Source of the DNA: Verrucomicrobiota bacterium
GTDB taxonomy: Bacteria > Verrucomicrobiota > Verrucomicrobiia > Limisphaerales > AV2
Assembly (NCBI GenBank): GCA_003219345.1
Contig: QHOP01000304.1
Coordinates: 1 to 19,927 of the forward strand
Direction of reading: 5' to 3'
DNA length: 19,927 bases
Position numbers and translations under genes: made by a program. Positions 7,740-13,961 of the stretch are shown piece by piece. The first letter of the stretch is position 1, and the number at the start of each line of letters is the position of its first letter. Under the pieces are notes generated by a model. It had not been told where the DNA came from. It ran no database searches and was given only the letters and a program-made list of their open reading frames with translations.

Positions 7740-7946
7740 ATGACATCGAAAACCGCCACCGCCAATGGCCTGAGCAAACAGGACGCGAACTACCTGGCCC
7801 GGATTGACCGATGCCTCGGCGAAATCAAGACCATCCACGAGGACATTGTGCGCAAGCGCACGGAGGGGCGCAAAACCAAGGCGCGCATTGACCGCAACTT
7901 GAAGGAAATTCAGGCCGTCATTGACCGTGTTGAAGCAACTTCTTGA
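7740..7946 (+). CDS. Small coiled-coil protein with internal ARIDR repeat
   Basis: This 68-residue, basic and charged protein starts at ATG 7740 (MTSKTATANGLSKQDANYLA). An upstream in-frame ATG at 7689 would place the start before the promoter. It contains an internal duplication: ARIDRCLGEI at residues 20-29 and ARIDRNLKEI at 48-57, each followed by a helix-forming stretch. There is no signal or membrane segment. It overlaps the next gene by 20-26 bases, so the two are probably translated together. I recognise no named family. The helical repeats suggest a protein-protein or nucleic-acid binding role, which is inference only. Confidence 0.65.
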   Translation: MTSKTATANGLSKQDANYLARIDRCLGEIKTIHEDIVRKRTEGRKTKARIDRNLKEIQAVIDRVEATS

Positions 7947-8187
7947 GTACGTCCAGCGCCTCCTCCTCCTCGCCCATGAAACGAAGCAAAATCGCGACGA
8001 CATCGAGGAGCTTCAGGAACGTGTAGCGGACCTGACTGAAAAAGTCCAAATCCTCGCCGCTGGGATTGAGCGTATTGGTGAACGCGAGCGGTTGGAACGA
8101 GAGAAGAATCTTCTACAGCTTGAGAACGCAATCCTTCGCCTCGAACGGCGTTTGCCACCTGCCAAGTCACCCAAAGAGCGGAATTGA
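7921..8187 (+). CDS. Small coiled-coil protein, second of an overlapping pair
   Basis: The frame opens at TTG 7921, with GTG 7927 and TTG 7930 as alternatives, and gives about 86-88 residues. All starts lie inside the end of the preceding gene, implying translational coupling. The sequence is almost entirely helical: LKQLLEYVQRLLLLAHETKQ, then heptad-like IEELQERVADLTEKVQIL, then LEREKNLLQLENAILRLERR with a Pro/Lys-rich tail. It is a cytoplasmic coiled coil with no catalytic motif. Pairs of this shape seem familiar from unnamed proteins in related genomes, but I cannot name them. The gene ends 23 bases before the decayed DUF1592 tail copy. Confidence 0.65.
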   Translation: MTVLKQLLEYVQRLLLLAHETKQNRDDIEELQERVADLTEKVQILAAGIERIGERERLEREKNLLQLENAILRLERRLPPAKSPKERN

Positions 8188-8210
8188 AGCAATCGGACAC
8201 CTGGACGGAC

Positions 8211-8290
8211 GCCGACCGTGAACCGATTGAGGAAATCCTGGAACGCGCATCCACGAACTGGTGCAGAGCGAATTGTTTCGGAACAAATGA
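8211..8290 (+). pseudogene. Second, decayed copy of the DUF1592 gene 3' end
   Basis: Bases 8211-8290 repeat the end of the DUF1592 gene (7524-7637). Both contain GCCGACCG-GAACCGAT, AAATCCTGGAACGCGC, and GCAGAGCGAATTGTT followed by CGGAACAAATGA. The copy lacks about 31 bases after GAACGCGC, which breaks the frame, and it has several silent-looking differences. It encodes ADREPIEEILERA and, in another frame, IHELVQSELFRNK plus stop. The divergence suggests the relic of a paralogous tail, or of an old target duplication, rather than a fresh copy. Confidence 0.8.
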
Positions 8291-8635
8291 CCGGAGCGCG
8301 CCGGGCGACACGCCAGGCCAGATCGTCTTCCTCCAACGGTGCGGTTTCAACGAACCGAGTCCATTCCTCGAATTGTCGCGAAATGCGCTGAGTGACTGCC
8401 CCAACAGGGCAAAAGAAAATAGCCCAGGGTCGCTCGCGCAACGCAAGAGCTGCCCTGGGTCAACGTCCCACGAAATTATTCTCCCTCTCCTCCACGAACG
8501 AGGACTTGAGCAGTTTGGGAAACTGCGAAATGAATTTGGCGAAGCCGAAGGCCCGCAAGGCCGAGCGAGCGGGCGCGAGCGAGTCACACTGGGCCGGGTG
8601 AGGAATCGAATTGCGCCGAATCATGCATAGAAGAA
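8291..8635. other. Gene-free spacer between DUF1592 tail copy and SNIPE gene
   Basis: About 345 bases with no supported gene. It contains the GC-rich hairpin at 8421-8460. Open frames across it have no recognisable protein character. The SNIPE gene ends at 8636, reading leftwards into this spacer. Confidence 0.5.
8421..8460. repeat. GC-rich hairpin repeat (CCCAGGG...CCCTGGG)
   Basis: Arms AGCCCAGGGTCGCTCGCGC and CGCAAGAGCTGCCCTGGGT pair over about 17 positions with a small loop. There is no T-tract, so it is not an obvious intrinsic terminator. A stem of this kind, with the adjacent CAACGTCCCACG, resembles a dispersed palindromic repeat that I associate with related genomes (not checked). 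It sits downstream of the minus-strand SNIPE gene. Confidence 0.5.
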
Positions 8636-10501
8636 TCACGCCTCTCGGCTGTCGCCGATTGTTTCTTGAACATCTGGAATTGAAATCCGCAGGGTATCCA
8701 ACCTCAATTGGCGGTCTGCGAGGATTTTTTGGCGGGCGAGCCATTTCTCTTTCTTCTGCGGGTCGTTCTCGATATCTAGACTCTCCTTGTATTCCGTGGC
8801 GACTGCTTTTTCAGTCCACAGTGTGACGATAAAGTCATCACCTTGCTTGAGCTTCTCAATCTCTTGCTGAATCTCGGCCAAGCTCACCCGGAAGAATTCC
8901 TTACGAGAATTCATTTTATTCACCTGCATCGCCAAGAATCGCTTGTGGAGTTTGTGTTCAAGTGCTGGCGCATTTTCACTTTTAATCCAGGCATGAACAT
9001 CAAACTCAAAAGGCACGCTGGCATCACCGAGTTCGTCAATACGTTCTTGTTTATCCGGTCGCCGGGTTTGCCCAATTTTGTAAACGCCTTCGCCGAACGA
9101 TCCTACGTTCGAGATGATATAGACGTGCCCAATTTTACCTATCTGCGCGGCAGTGAGTTCTCGTTTAGTAGCGTCAGCGACTTTTTGATTGGCGTCAGCA
9201 ACGTCTTGGCGCAACTTTTGGACTTCTTGTTCCAACCGCGCTTTATCATCTGCGTGCGCCAGGGCAAGCGTTTTCTCCGCTTCTTTAAGTGCCGCTCGTT
9301 TCTGTTCGTTTTCCTTGGCCGCTAGTTCCTTCTCTTTTGCAGCTTCCCGCAGCATCCGCTGACGCTCTTCTTCTGCCTTCTGCTCATCGCGGAGTCGCTC
9401 CTTCAGATAGCGTTGTTCCTCGCGCTGTTTCCGATCCAATTCATGCACCACGACCGCCCACTTGAGTTCCGCCAATCTCGCCTCGAGATAGGCCGGGAGA
9501 ATCCGCGCGTTTCGGAAAGCTTGTCCGTTCAAATTGACAAGGCTGAATGCGTCGCGGATTTCCTGTTCGAGCGTTCCATAGTTGTCGTGTCTCGAACGCG
9601 ACAAAATGGCGTCCACTCGACCATTGAACGCATCCACCACAAATCGAATCGCAATTTCGCGGCGGTTCGTTTCGACGTAATCACAGGCCGCCGCTTCACC
9701 CTGTTCAACCATCCGTCTGGACTGATCGCGAGCCGATTTGAGGGCTTGCCCTGCGGAATCGTAGCCAAATTCAGCAGCGAGATCGTCGAGTAGGCTGTGT
9801 GTCGGAATGATGTAGCGATCTCCGTAGCCTTCAATGACGTTGCGCATGGCAGCAGCAGCTTGCTCCAGCAGTTGCTTGTCACGCAGAGCAACATAAGCAT
9901 CACCTCCGATTTGTTCTGCACGCTTCTCGGCTTCAGCCATGATGCGCCCAGCATCGCGCGTCGCTTGGTTGAGAAGTGCGTCGGCTTGCTCGCGGATTTC
10001 CCTAGCTCGTTGAATTGCCAACGACCGTTCGTTGGCCACAGCGGTTCGCGCTTGTTCCAGCAAATTCTGCGCTTCCGCCCGCAGGCTGGTCGCTTCCTTT
10101 AGGGCGTCGGCAAGTTGACGTTGCGCCTCAGCTTCCGCGTCCCGAAGTTTTTCATATTTCCGAAGCGGCTCGAAATCCTTGATGGTTTTTGTGACGAGGG
10201 CGTCGGCTGCCTCCTGAATTTTGCGAGACTCGGATTCGTAATGCTGCTTGATGCGCTCCGCCTCCTGCTGCATTTCAGCGAACTGCCGATCAATCAGCTT
10301 TTGCGCCTCTGCAACCGACGCCTGTGACTCTTGCTGCATCGCAGCAATTCTCTGGTCAGCGGATCTTTGGGCGTCGGCAACAGAATTCTGCGCCCAGTTG
10401 TTTACGCGGAGCACTTCTTCTTCGAGCTTTTTGTTTTTGATGAGAAAGAAAATCGCGAGTCCCAAAGCGAGCACAAAAAGAACGGCAAAAACGATGGTCA
10501 T
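8636..10501 (-). CDS. SNIPE-type anti-phage nuclease: membrane anchor, DUF4041, GIY-YIG (Mug113-like)
   Basis: The 621-residue protein starts at ATG 10501. Residues 3-21 form one transmembrane helix, followed by a long Ala/Glu/Gln-rich coiled coil (about 25-210). The DUF4041 domain lies at about 220-355 (YGDRYIIPTHSLLDDLAAEF, DAFNGRVDAILSRSRHDNYG, FRNARILPAYLEARL), with a second coiled coil at 355-450. The GIY-YIG nuclease domain at about 456-542 has GHVYIIS (458-464), GVYKIGQTRR with R480/R481, catalytic-type E515 in ALEHKLHKRF and NSRKEFFRV at 531-539. This architecture is that of SNIPE, a membrane-localised nuclease that cuts phage DNA during injection (established for the E. coli protein). 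All expected residues are present. Its start overlaps the stop of the upstream partner frame by ATGA, and no Shine-Dalgarno is seen, so translation is probably coupled. The region is visibly more AT-rich than its neighbours. Confidence 0.9.
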   Translation of the reverse strand: MTIVFAVLFVLALGLAIFFLIKNKKLEEEVLRVNNWAQNSVADAQRSADQRIAAMQQESQASVAEAQKLIDRQFAEMQQEAERIKQHYESESRKIQEAADALVTKTIKDFEPLRKYEKLRDAEAEAQRQLADALKEATSLRAEAQNLLEQARTAVANERSLAIQRAREIREQADALLNQATRDAGRIMAEAEKRAEQIGGDAYVALRDKQLLEQAAAAMRNVIEGYGDRYIIPTHSLLDDLAAEFGYDSAGQALKSARDQSRRMVEQGEAAACDYVETNRREIAIRFVVDAFNGRVDAILSRSRHDNYGTLEQEIRDAFSLVNLNGQAFRNARILPAYLEARLAELKWAVVVHELDRKQREEQRYLKERLRDEQKAEEERQRMLREAAKEKELAAKENEQKRAALKEAEKTLALAHADDKARLEQEVQKLRQDVADANQKVADATKRELTAAQIGKIGHVYIISNVGSFGEGVYKIGQTRRPDKQERIDELGDASVPFEFDVHAWIKSENAPALEHKLHKRFLAMQVNKMNSRKEFFRVSLAEIQQEIEKLKQGDDFIVTLWTEKAVATEYKESLDIENDPQKKEKWLARQKILADRQLRLDTLRISIPDVQETIGDSREA

Positions 10502-11587
10502 AACGCAGGGCTGGTTTGTGGGACTGGAATGCTGGCGTTCTGGCTCAATTGAGCAATTTCTGTTTTGAACTGCTCACGTAACTTCCGAATGTTGGCTAGC
10601 AATTCGTGAAAGCCCAACTCCTCGAATGACGGACGCTTTGAAATCGCCCCGATGCTGGAAATTCTCCATCGCGTCAGACGGATCAAGTTGGCCAAAATCG
10701 AGCCGGGCGGTAACAGCGCGAGGGATGACTACCGACAATACTGGCAACTCTGTCACCCGGCCCGTGCGCGGGTCAGACGAATCAACGGATGCTGTCACCA
10801 AAGCCGTGTCCACCGGAAAAAGTGCAAACAATTCGCGTGCGATGCGCAGCACGCAGCCACACACGTAGTCCTGATAGATTTCGTGAAAGCGTCCTTTGGG
10901 CATCGGTTTGATGGAAACTTTTCCGCTCGCCGTCAGTGCTTTGAGTTCTGTCGGGATTGCCTGCTTGCCATTCACTTTCAACACGCACTCAACCAACTTT
11001 GCAGTGTGAACAGTAAAATGAATCGCCGAACCAAGGTCGGATATTTCAGCGAAAGGATTCAACTCAACCAGTGTTTCCGTGAATGCTTTGTGCTCTCCGG
11101 CTAGAATTCTCCGGGCCAGATTCTTGAGCTTTTCCCATTCTGCCAATTGTTCGGAATAAGCCTGTGCTGCTCTTTGAAATTCCTCCTCGTCCTTCAATCG
11201 GCCTTGCTCAATCAAAATCTGTGAAGCCTCTCTTTGATGTGCGGGCAAGACCGCAGCGCGCTGCTTCGCTCTCTGTTCCTTACGCGAATTCCTTTGAGGA
11301 CATGGTGGAGGCAACGAAGCTGCAATCGCTTTCCAATCCCACGGTTCACCTAGCTCCTTGTGAACTGACAAAAGAACGTCCAGCTGATTCTGGAAAGTCT
11401 CGACTTCCAAATTAGCTTGTTCGATTGCCGACAACTTGGCCCGCTCCTTTGCCTGACGTTCCAATTCACGCAATCGTCTTTGTGCATCGCGCTGCTGCCG
11501 CCGCTCGGCAGCTTGCATTGCTCGAATGGTTGCGTTGTAACCCATCAGGACGGGGCGGATGTTACGCAGAATACGAGCTTGCGACAA
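10498..11587 (-). CDS. SNIPE-associated protein of unknown function, with an apparent +1 frameshift
   Basis: The uninterrupted frame is 10574-11587 (TTG start at 11587, or ATG 11545 giving MGYNATIRAMQ). It begins with a charged coiled coil (about residues 20-65), then a helical middle. A better-ordered domain from about 190 includes SAIHFTVHTAKLVECVLKVN, MPKGRFHEIYQDYVCGCVLR, ELPVLSVVIPRAV and LDPSDAMENFQHRGDFK. After K317 (10637-10639) the frame gives ASVIRGVGLSRIASQ, which looks unnatural. Shifting +1 there yields RPSFEELGFHELLANIRKLR and then a helical tail that stops at 10498-10500, overlapping the SNIPE ATG by four bases. That overlap argues the shifted frame is the genuine end (about 362 residues). 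Similar C-terminal regions may occur in proteins labelled DUF4236, a faint memory only. The function is unknown. Confidence 0.7.
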
Positions 11588-11700
11588 GCGTGGGCATTAC
11601 TCGACTCCTCACCCCAACCCAGTGATGGGATTTCGCACTCGTCAACTACTTTCTAGACTTGGAGCGATGATTAGTGTTTATTTGCCACTGATTACTCACC
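11588..11700. other. Divergent intergenic region between the SNIPE operon and DUF1552
   Basis: These 113 bases must hold the minus-strand promoter of the SNIPE operon and any plus-strand promoter for DUF1552. A minus-strand TTGACG occurs at about 11641-11646, but no good -10 box follows at the right spacing. No Shine-Dalgarno precedes either start. Confidence 0.3.
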
Positions 11701-13056
11701 ATGAAAACGCGCTTTACCAAACCCAGCGTCGCTCCCTTCGTTTCCACCCGCCCCACTCTGTCGCGCCGAAAGTTTCTTCGTGGCGCGGGTATTCTCCTCT
11801 CCTTGCCGCTGCTGGACGCCATGACTCCGGCGTTCGCCGCCACGGCCAAGCGGATCGCCGCCGGAACCACCCCGGGCGGCAAGCCGCGCCGGATGTTCGG
11901 CATCTGCAACAACCTCGGTCTGTTGCCGGAACATTTTTTCCCAAAGGAAAGCGGGCGCGATTATGCGCTGTCGCCTTACCTCGAAGTGCTCAAGGAATAT
12001 CGCAACGATTTCACGGTGTTCAGCGGCGTGTGGCATCCCGACGTGGACGGCGGGCATCCGGCGGACAATTGTTTTCTCACGGCCGCGCCCCATCCGGGCA
12101 GCGCCGGTTTCCGCAACACCATTTCGCTGGACCAATACATCGGCGAGCGCATCGGACATCTGACGCGGTTCCCGTCGCTCACACTGGGCGTGAACGTGCA
12201 ACAGGGCGTGCGCAGCCTTTCGTGGACGGGCTCGGGTGTGATGATTCCTTGCGAGGAAAAGGCGGCGGACGTTTTCGCCCGGATGTTTTTGCAAGGGACC
12301 AAGGCCGAGACCGAGGCGCAGGTGCGAAAGCTGGAGACGGGCCGGAGCATCCTCGACGCGGTGGCCGGACAGGCCAGGGAATTGCAACGCACGGTGGGCG
12401 CGCGCGACCGCGACCGCTTGGACCAATATTTCACCAGTGTCCGCGACCTGGAGCAACGGATGCAGATGTCGCGCGAGTGGGAACGCAAGCCGAAGCCCAA
12501 GGTCAGCGCGCCCGTGCCGCTCGATCCGACCGACCCGAAGGCTTATATGGACAAGGTGAAGCTGATGTATGACATGGCGCGGCTGGCCTTCGAGACGGAT
12601 TCGACACGGTCCATTTCATTGCTGCTCGACAGCGTGAACTCACCGGCCATCGAGTTCGGGGACGTGAAGACCAGCGACGGTTATCACAATCTTTCGCATC
12701 ACGGGAAGTCGAAGGAGAAACTGGCGCAACTCAAAACCATCGACGAATGGCACATGAAACTGCTGGCAGAACTGTTCAACGAGTTGAAGGGTGTGAAGGA
12801 AGACGGCGAGCCATTGCTCGATCGCACGATGATTCTTTACGGGTCGAACCTTGGCAACGCGAACACGCACGTGACGACGAACATGCCGACGATTTTTGCG
12901 GGCGGCGGTTTCAAGCACGGCCAGCACGTCGCCTTCGATACCCAGCACAACTATCCGCTGCCCAATCTTTTTGTCTCGATGCTGCAACGCCTGGGCCTGG
13001 AGACCGACCGGTTCGCCTCCGCCACCGGCACCATGCGCGGGCTGGAGATGGCGTAA
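11701..13056 (+). CDS. DUF1552 domain protein, Tat-exported
   Basis: The 451-residue protein starts at ATG 11701. Residues 21-48 form a twin-arginine signal (SRRKFLRGAGILLSLPLLDA, R22-R23). The mature part has DUF1552 hallmarks: RRMFGICNNLGLLPEHFFP, FSGVWHPDVDGGHPADNCF, FRNTISLDQYIGERIG, SLSWTGSGVMIP, YHNLSHHGKSKEKLAQL, MILYGSNLGNANTH and the end LPNLFVSMLQRLGLE. The length is typical. The family is exported, enzymatically uncharacterised and normally encoded directly after a DUF1592 cytochrome gene, with which it probably works. Here the two are still on the same strand but about 4 kb apart. Its expression now depends on whatever lies upstream in the SNIPE-side intergenic region. Confidence 0.92.
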   Translation: MKTRFTKPSVAPFVSTRPTLSRRKFLRGAGILLSLPLLDAMTPAFAATAKRIAAGTTPGGKPRRMFGICNNLGLLPEHFFPKESGRDYALSPYLEVLKEYRNDFTVFSGVWHPDVDGGHPADNCFLTAAPHPGSAGFRNTISLDQYIGERIGHLTRFPSLTLGVNVQQGVRSLSWTGSGVMIPCEEKAADVFARMFLQGTKAETEAQVRKLETGRSILDAVAGQARELQRTVGARDRDRLDQYFTSVRDLEQRMQMSREWERKPKPKVSAPVPLDPTDPKAYMDKVKLMYDMARLAFETDSTRSISLLLDSVNSPAIEFGDVKTSDGYHNLSHHGKSKEKLAQLKTIDEWHMKLLAELFNELKGVKEDGEPLLDRTMILYGSNLGNANTHVTTNMPTIFAGGGFKHGQHVAFDTQHNYPLPNLFVSMLQRLGLETDRFASATGTMRGLEMA

Positions 13057-13149
13057 GTATCGCGACAACAAGTCTCGCAGCACCGGTTCTTTCGCGCCTG
13101 CAAGCTTCGGAGTTCGCGTGCTGCCGCGCCGGAAGTGCAGAATTCGGCG
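13057..13149. other. Spacer after DUF1552
   Basis: These 93 bases precede the repeat cluster and contain no recognisable gene, promoter or terminator. Confidence 0.3.
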
Positions 13150-13239
13150 GTGTCTTAATTTCAAAAATCTGAATTGTAGCGGCGTTCTGTGCAGCCGTTT
13201 TCGGCGGTCACAGACCGCCGCTACAACCAAATTAGACAC
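13150..13239. repeat. Palindromic element A with nested inverted repeats
   Basis: Outer arms GTGTCTTAATTT (13150-13161) and AAATTAGACAC (13229-13239) are reverse complements apart from one base. Inner arms TGTAGCGGCGTTCTGTG (13175-13191) and CACAGACCGCCGCTACA (13209-13225) pair at 16 of 17 positions. Palindromes with a TGTAGCGGCG core are frequent between genes of related bacteria (general impression). There is no coding content; it looks like a MITE or REP-type element. Confidence 0.7.
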
Positions 13240-13355
13240 TAGAGCGTTTTCATAAATTGCGTAGCCGCTATCAGCCGCAAAGAACGCAAAGATTGTCTGT
13301 TTCCCTTGTGTGCTTTGCGTTCTTTGCGGCTACAGTTTTATTCAATTTGCTCTAA
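13239..13355. repeat. Palindromic element B with nested inverted repeats
   Basis: This element abuts element A. The perfect 18-base arms GCCGCAAAGAACGCAAAG (13274-13291) and CTTTGCGTTCTTTGCGGC (13313-13330) flank a 21-base loop. The ends CTAGAGCGTTTTCATAAATT and AATTTGCTCTAA are imperfect inverted repeats, and both sides carry GTAGCCGC next to the stem. It is a MITE-like non-coding element. Its right end directly precedes the -35 box of the antitoxin promoter. Confidence 0.7.
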
Positions 13356-13356
13356 C

Positions 13357-13390
13357 TTGACGATCCGGATGTAAAACATAGTATTACGTG
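13357..13390 (+). promoter_or_regulatory. Probable leaderless promoter of the AbrB-type antitoxin
   Basis: TTGACG (13357-13362) and TAGTAT (13379-13384) are 16 bases apart. Transcription starting about seven bases after the -10 box would begin at ATG 13391, and there is no Shine-Dalgarno. The -35 box starts two bases after the end of palindromic element B. Confidence 0.5.
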
Positions 13391-13618
13391 ATGACCAAGA
13401 CTATTTCCAAAGTGGGCAACTCGCAGGGCATTGTTTTTGATGCGGCCTTGATGGATTTGGCCCGCCTCAAGGTCGGCGACCAGGTGACCGTCACGGTTCA
13501 TCAGGGTGGCTCGATCATTCTCACCCCGATTCGTCCGGGCATCGGGCCGAAGCGGGCGGCGGCAACTGCGAAACGCCTCATTCGTAAAAACTCAGGTCTT
13601 TTCCGGCGGCTCTCATGA
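13391..13618 (+). CDS. AbrB/MazE-family antitoxin
   Basis: The 75-residue protein starts at ATG 13391; GTG 13388 would add one residue. The N-terminus TKTISKVGNSQGIVFDAALM, followed by LARLKVGDQVTVTVHQGG and SIILTPI, is a swapped-hairpin AbrB/MazE DNA-binding domain. The basic C-terminal tail (PKRAAATAKRLIRKNSGLF) probably binds the toxin. The stop overlaps the start of a Doc-type toxin frame by ATGA, the normal antitoxin-toxin order. Such antitoxins bind their own promoter; the probable promoter is at 13357-13384. The antitoxin appears intact. Confidence 0.88.
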   Translation: MTKTISKVGNSQGIVFDAALMDLARLKVGDQVTVTVHQGGSIILTPIRPGIGPKRAAATAKRLIRKNSGLFRRLS

Positions 13619-13961
13619 GCGGGCCGCTCTCGCATCCAACCGCGGCGGCTGTCAAAGCGATTCACCAGGAAGTCCTCCGGGCGCATGGCGGTTCTCCCGG
13701 CTTGCGGGATGAGTCGCTCCTGGAGTCGGCGGTCGCTGCTCCTCAAGCCACGATGCTGGGGCAACCGCTCTTTACGGATCCAATCGAAGTTGCCGCCGCA
13801 TACCTTTCTGTCTTGTTTTTCTCAGTGAAAACGGTTTGCTCCCTGATGAAAAACTCGCGGCCGATGCCTGGGAAGCGCTTGTGATGGGAGTGGCGGCGAG
13901 CGAACTGGATCGTGAGCAAACGACCGAACGGCTACGAAAGCTGCTCAGAAAGCCAAAATGA
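13615..13961 (+). pseudogene. Doc/Fic-family toxin lacking its active site
   Basis: From ATG 13615 the frame reads HPTAAAVKAIHQEVLRAHGG, LRDESLLESAVAAPQATM and DPIEVAAAYL, the standard first half of a death-on-curing (Doc) toxin. At about 13807-13809 the frame breaks. One frame over it resumes with CLVFLSENGLLPDEKLAADA and continues to ELDREQTTERLRKLLRKPK and TGA 13959-13961. The segment that should lie between them, containing the Fic motif HPFxDGNKRTA, is absent (about 18-20 residues lost, with a frameshift). The enzyme normally phosphorylates EF-Tu through that motif, so this copy cannot be active. Its stop overlaps the next gene's ATG. Confidence 0.85.

Noticed and set aside
8421..8460. 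Rho-independent terminator of the SNIPE operon
   Set aside because: The stem is strong, but no T-tract follows on the minus strand.
10630..10645. Programmed frameshift in the SNIPE partner
   Set aside because: No standard slippery heptamer, stop codon or downstream structure could be recognised; mutation or sequencing error is simpler.
13150..13355. CRISPR-like repeats
   Set aside because: The repeats are inverted pairs, not regularly spaced direct repeats with spacers.
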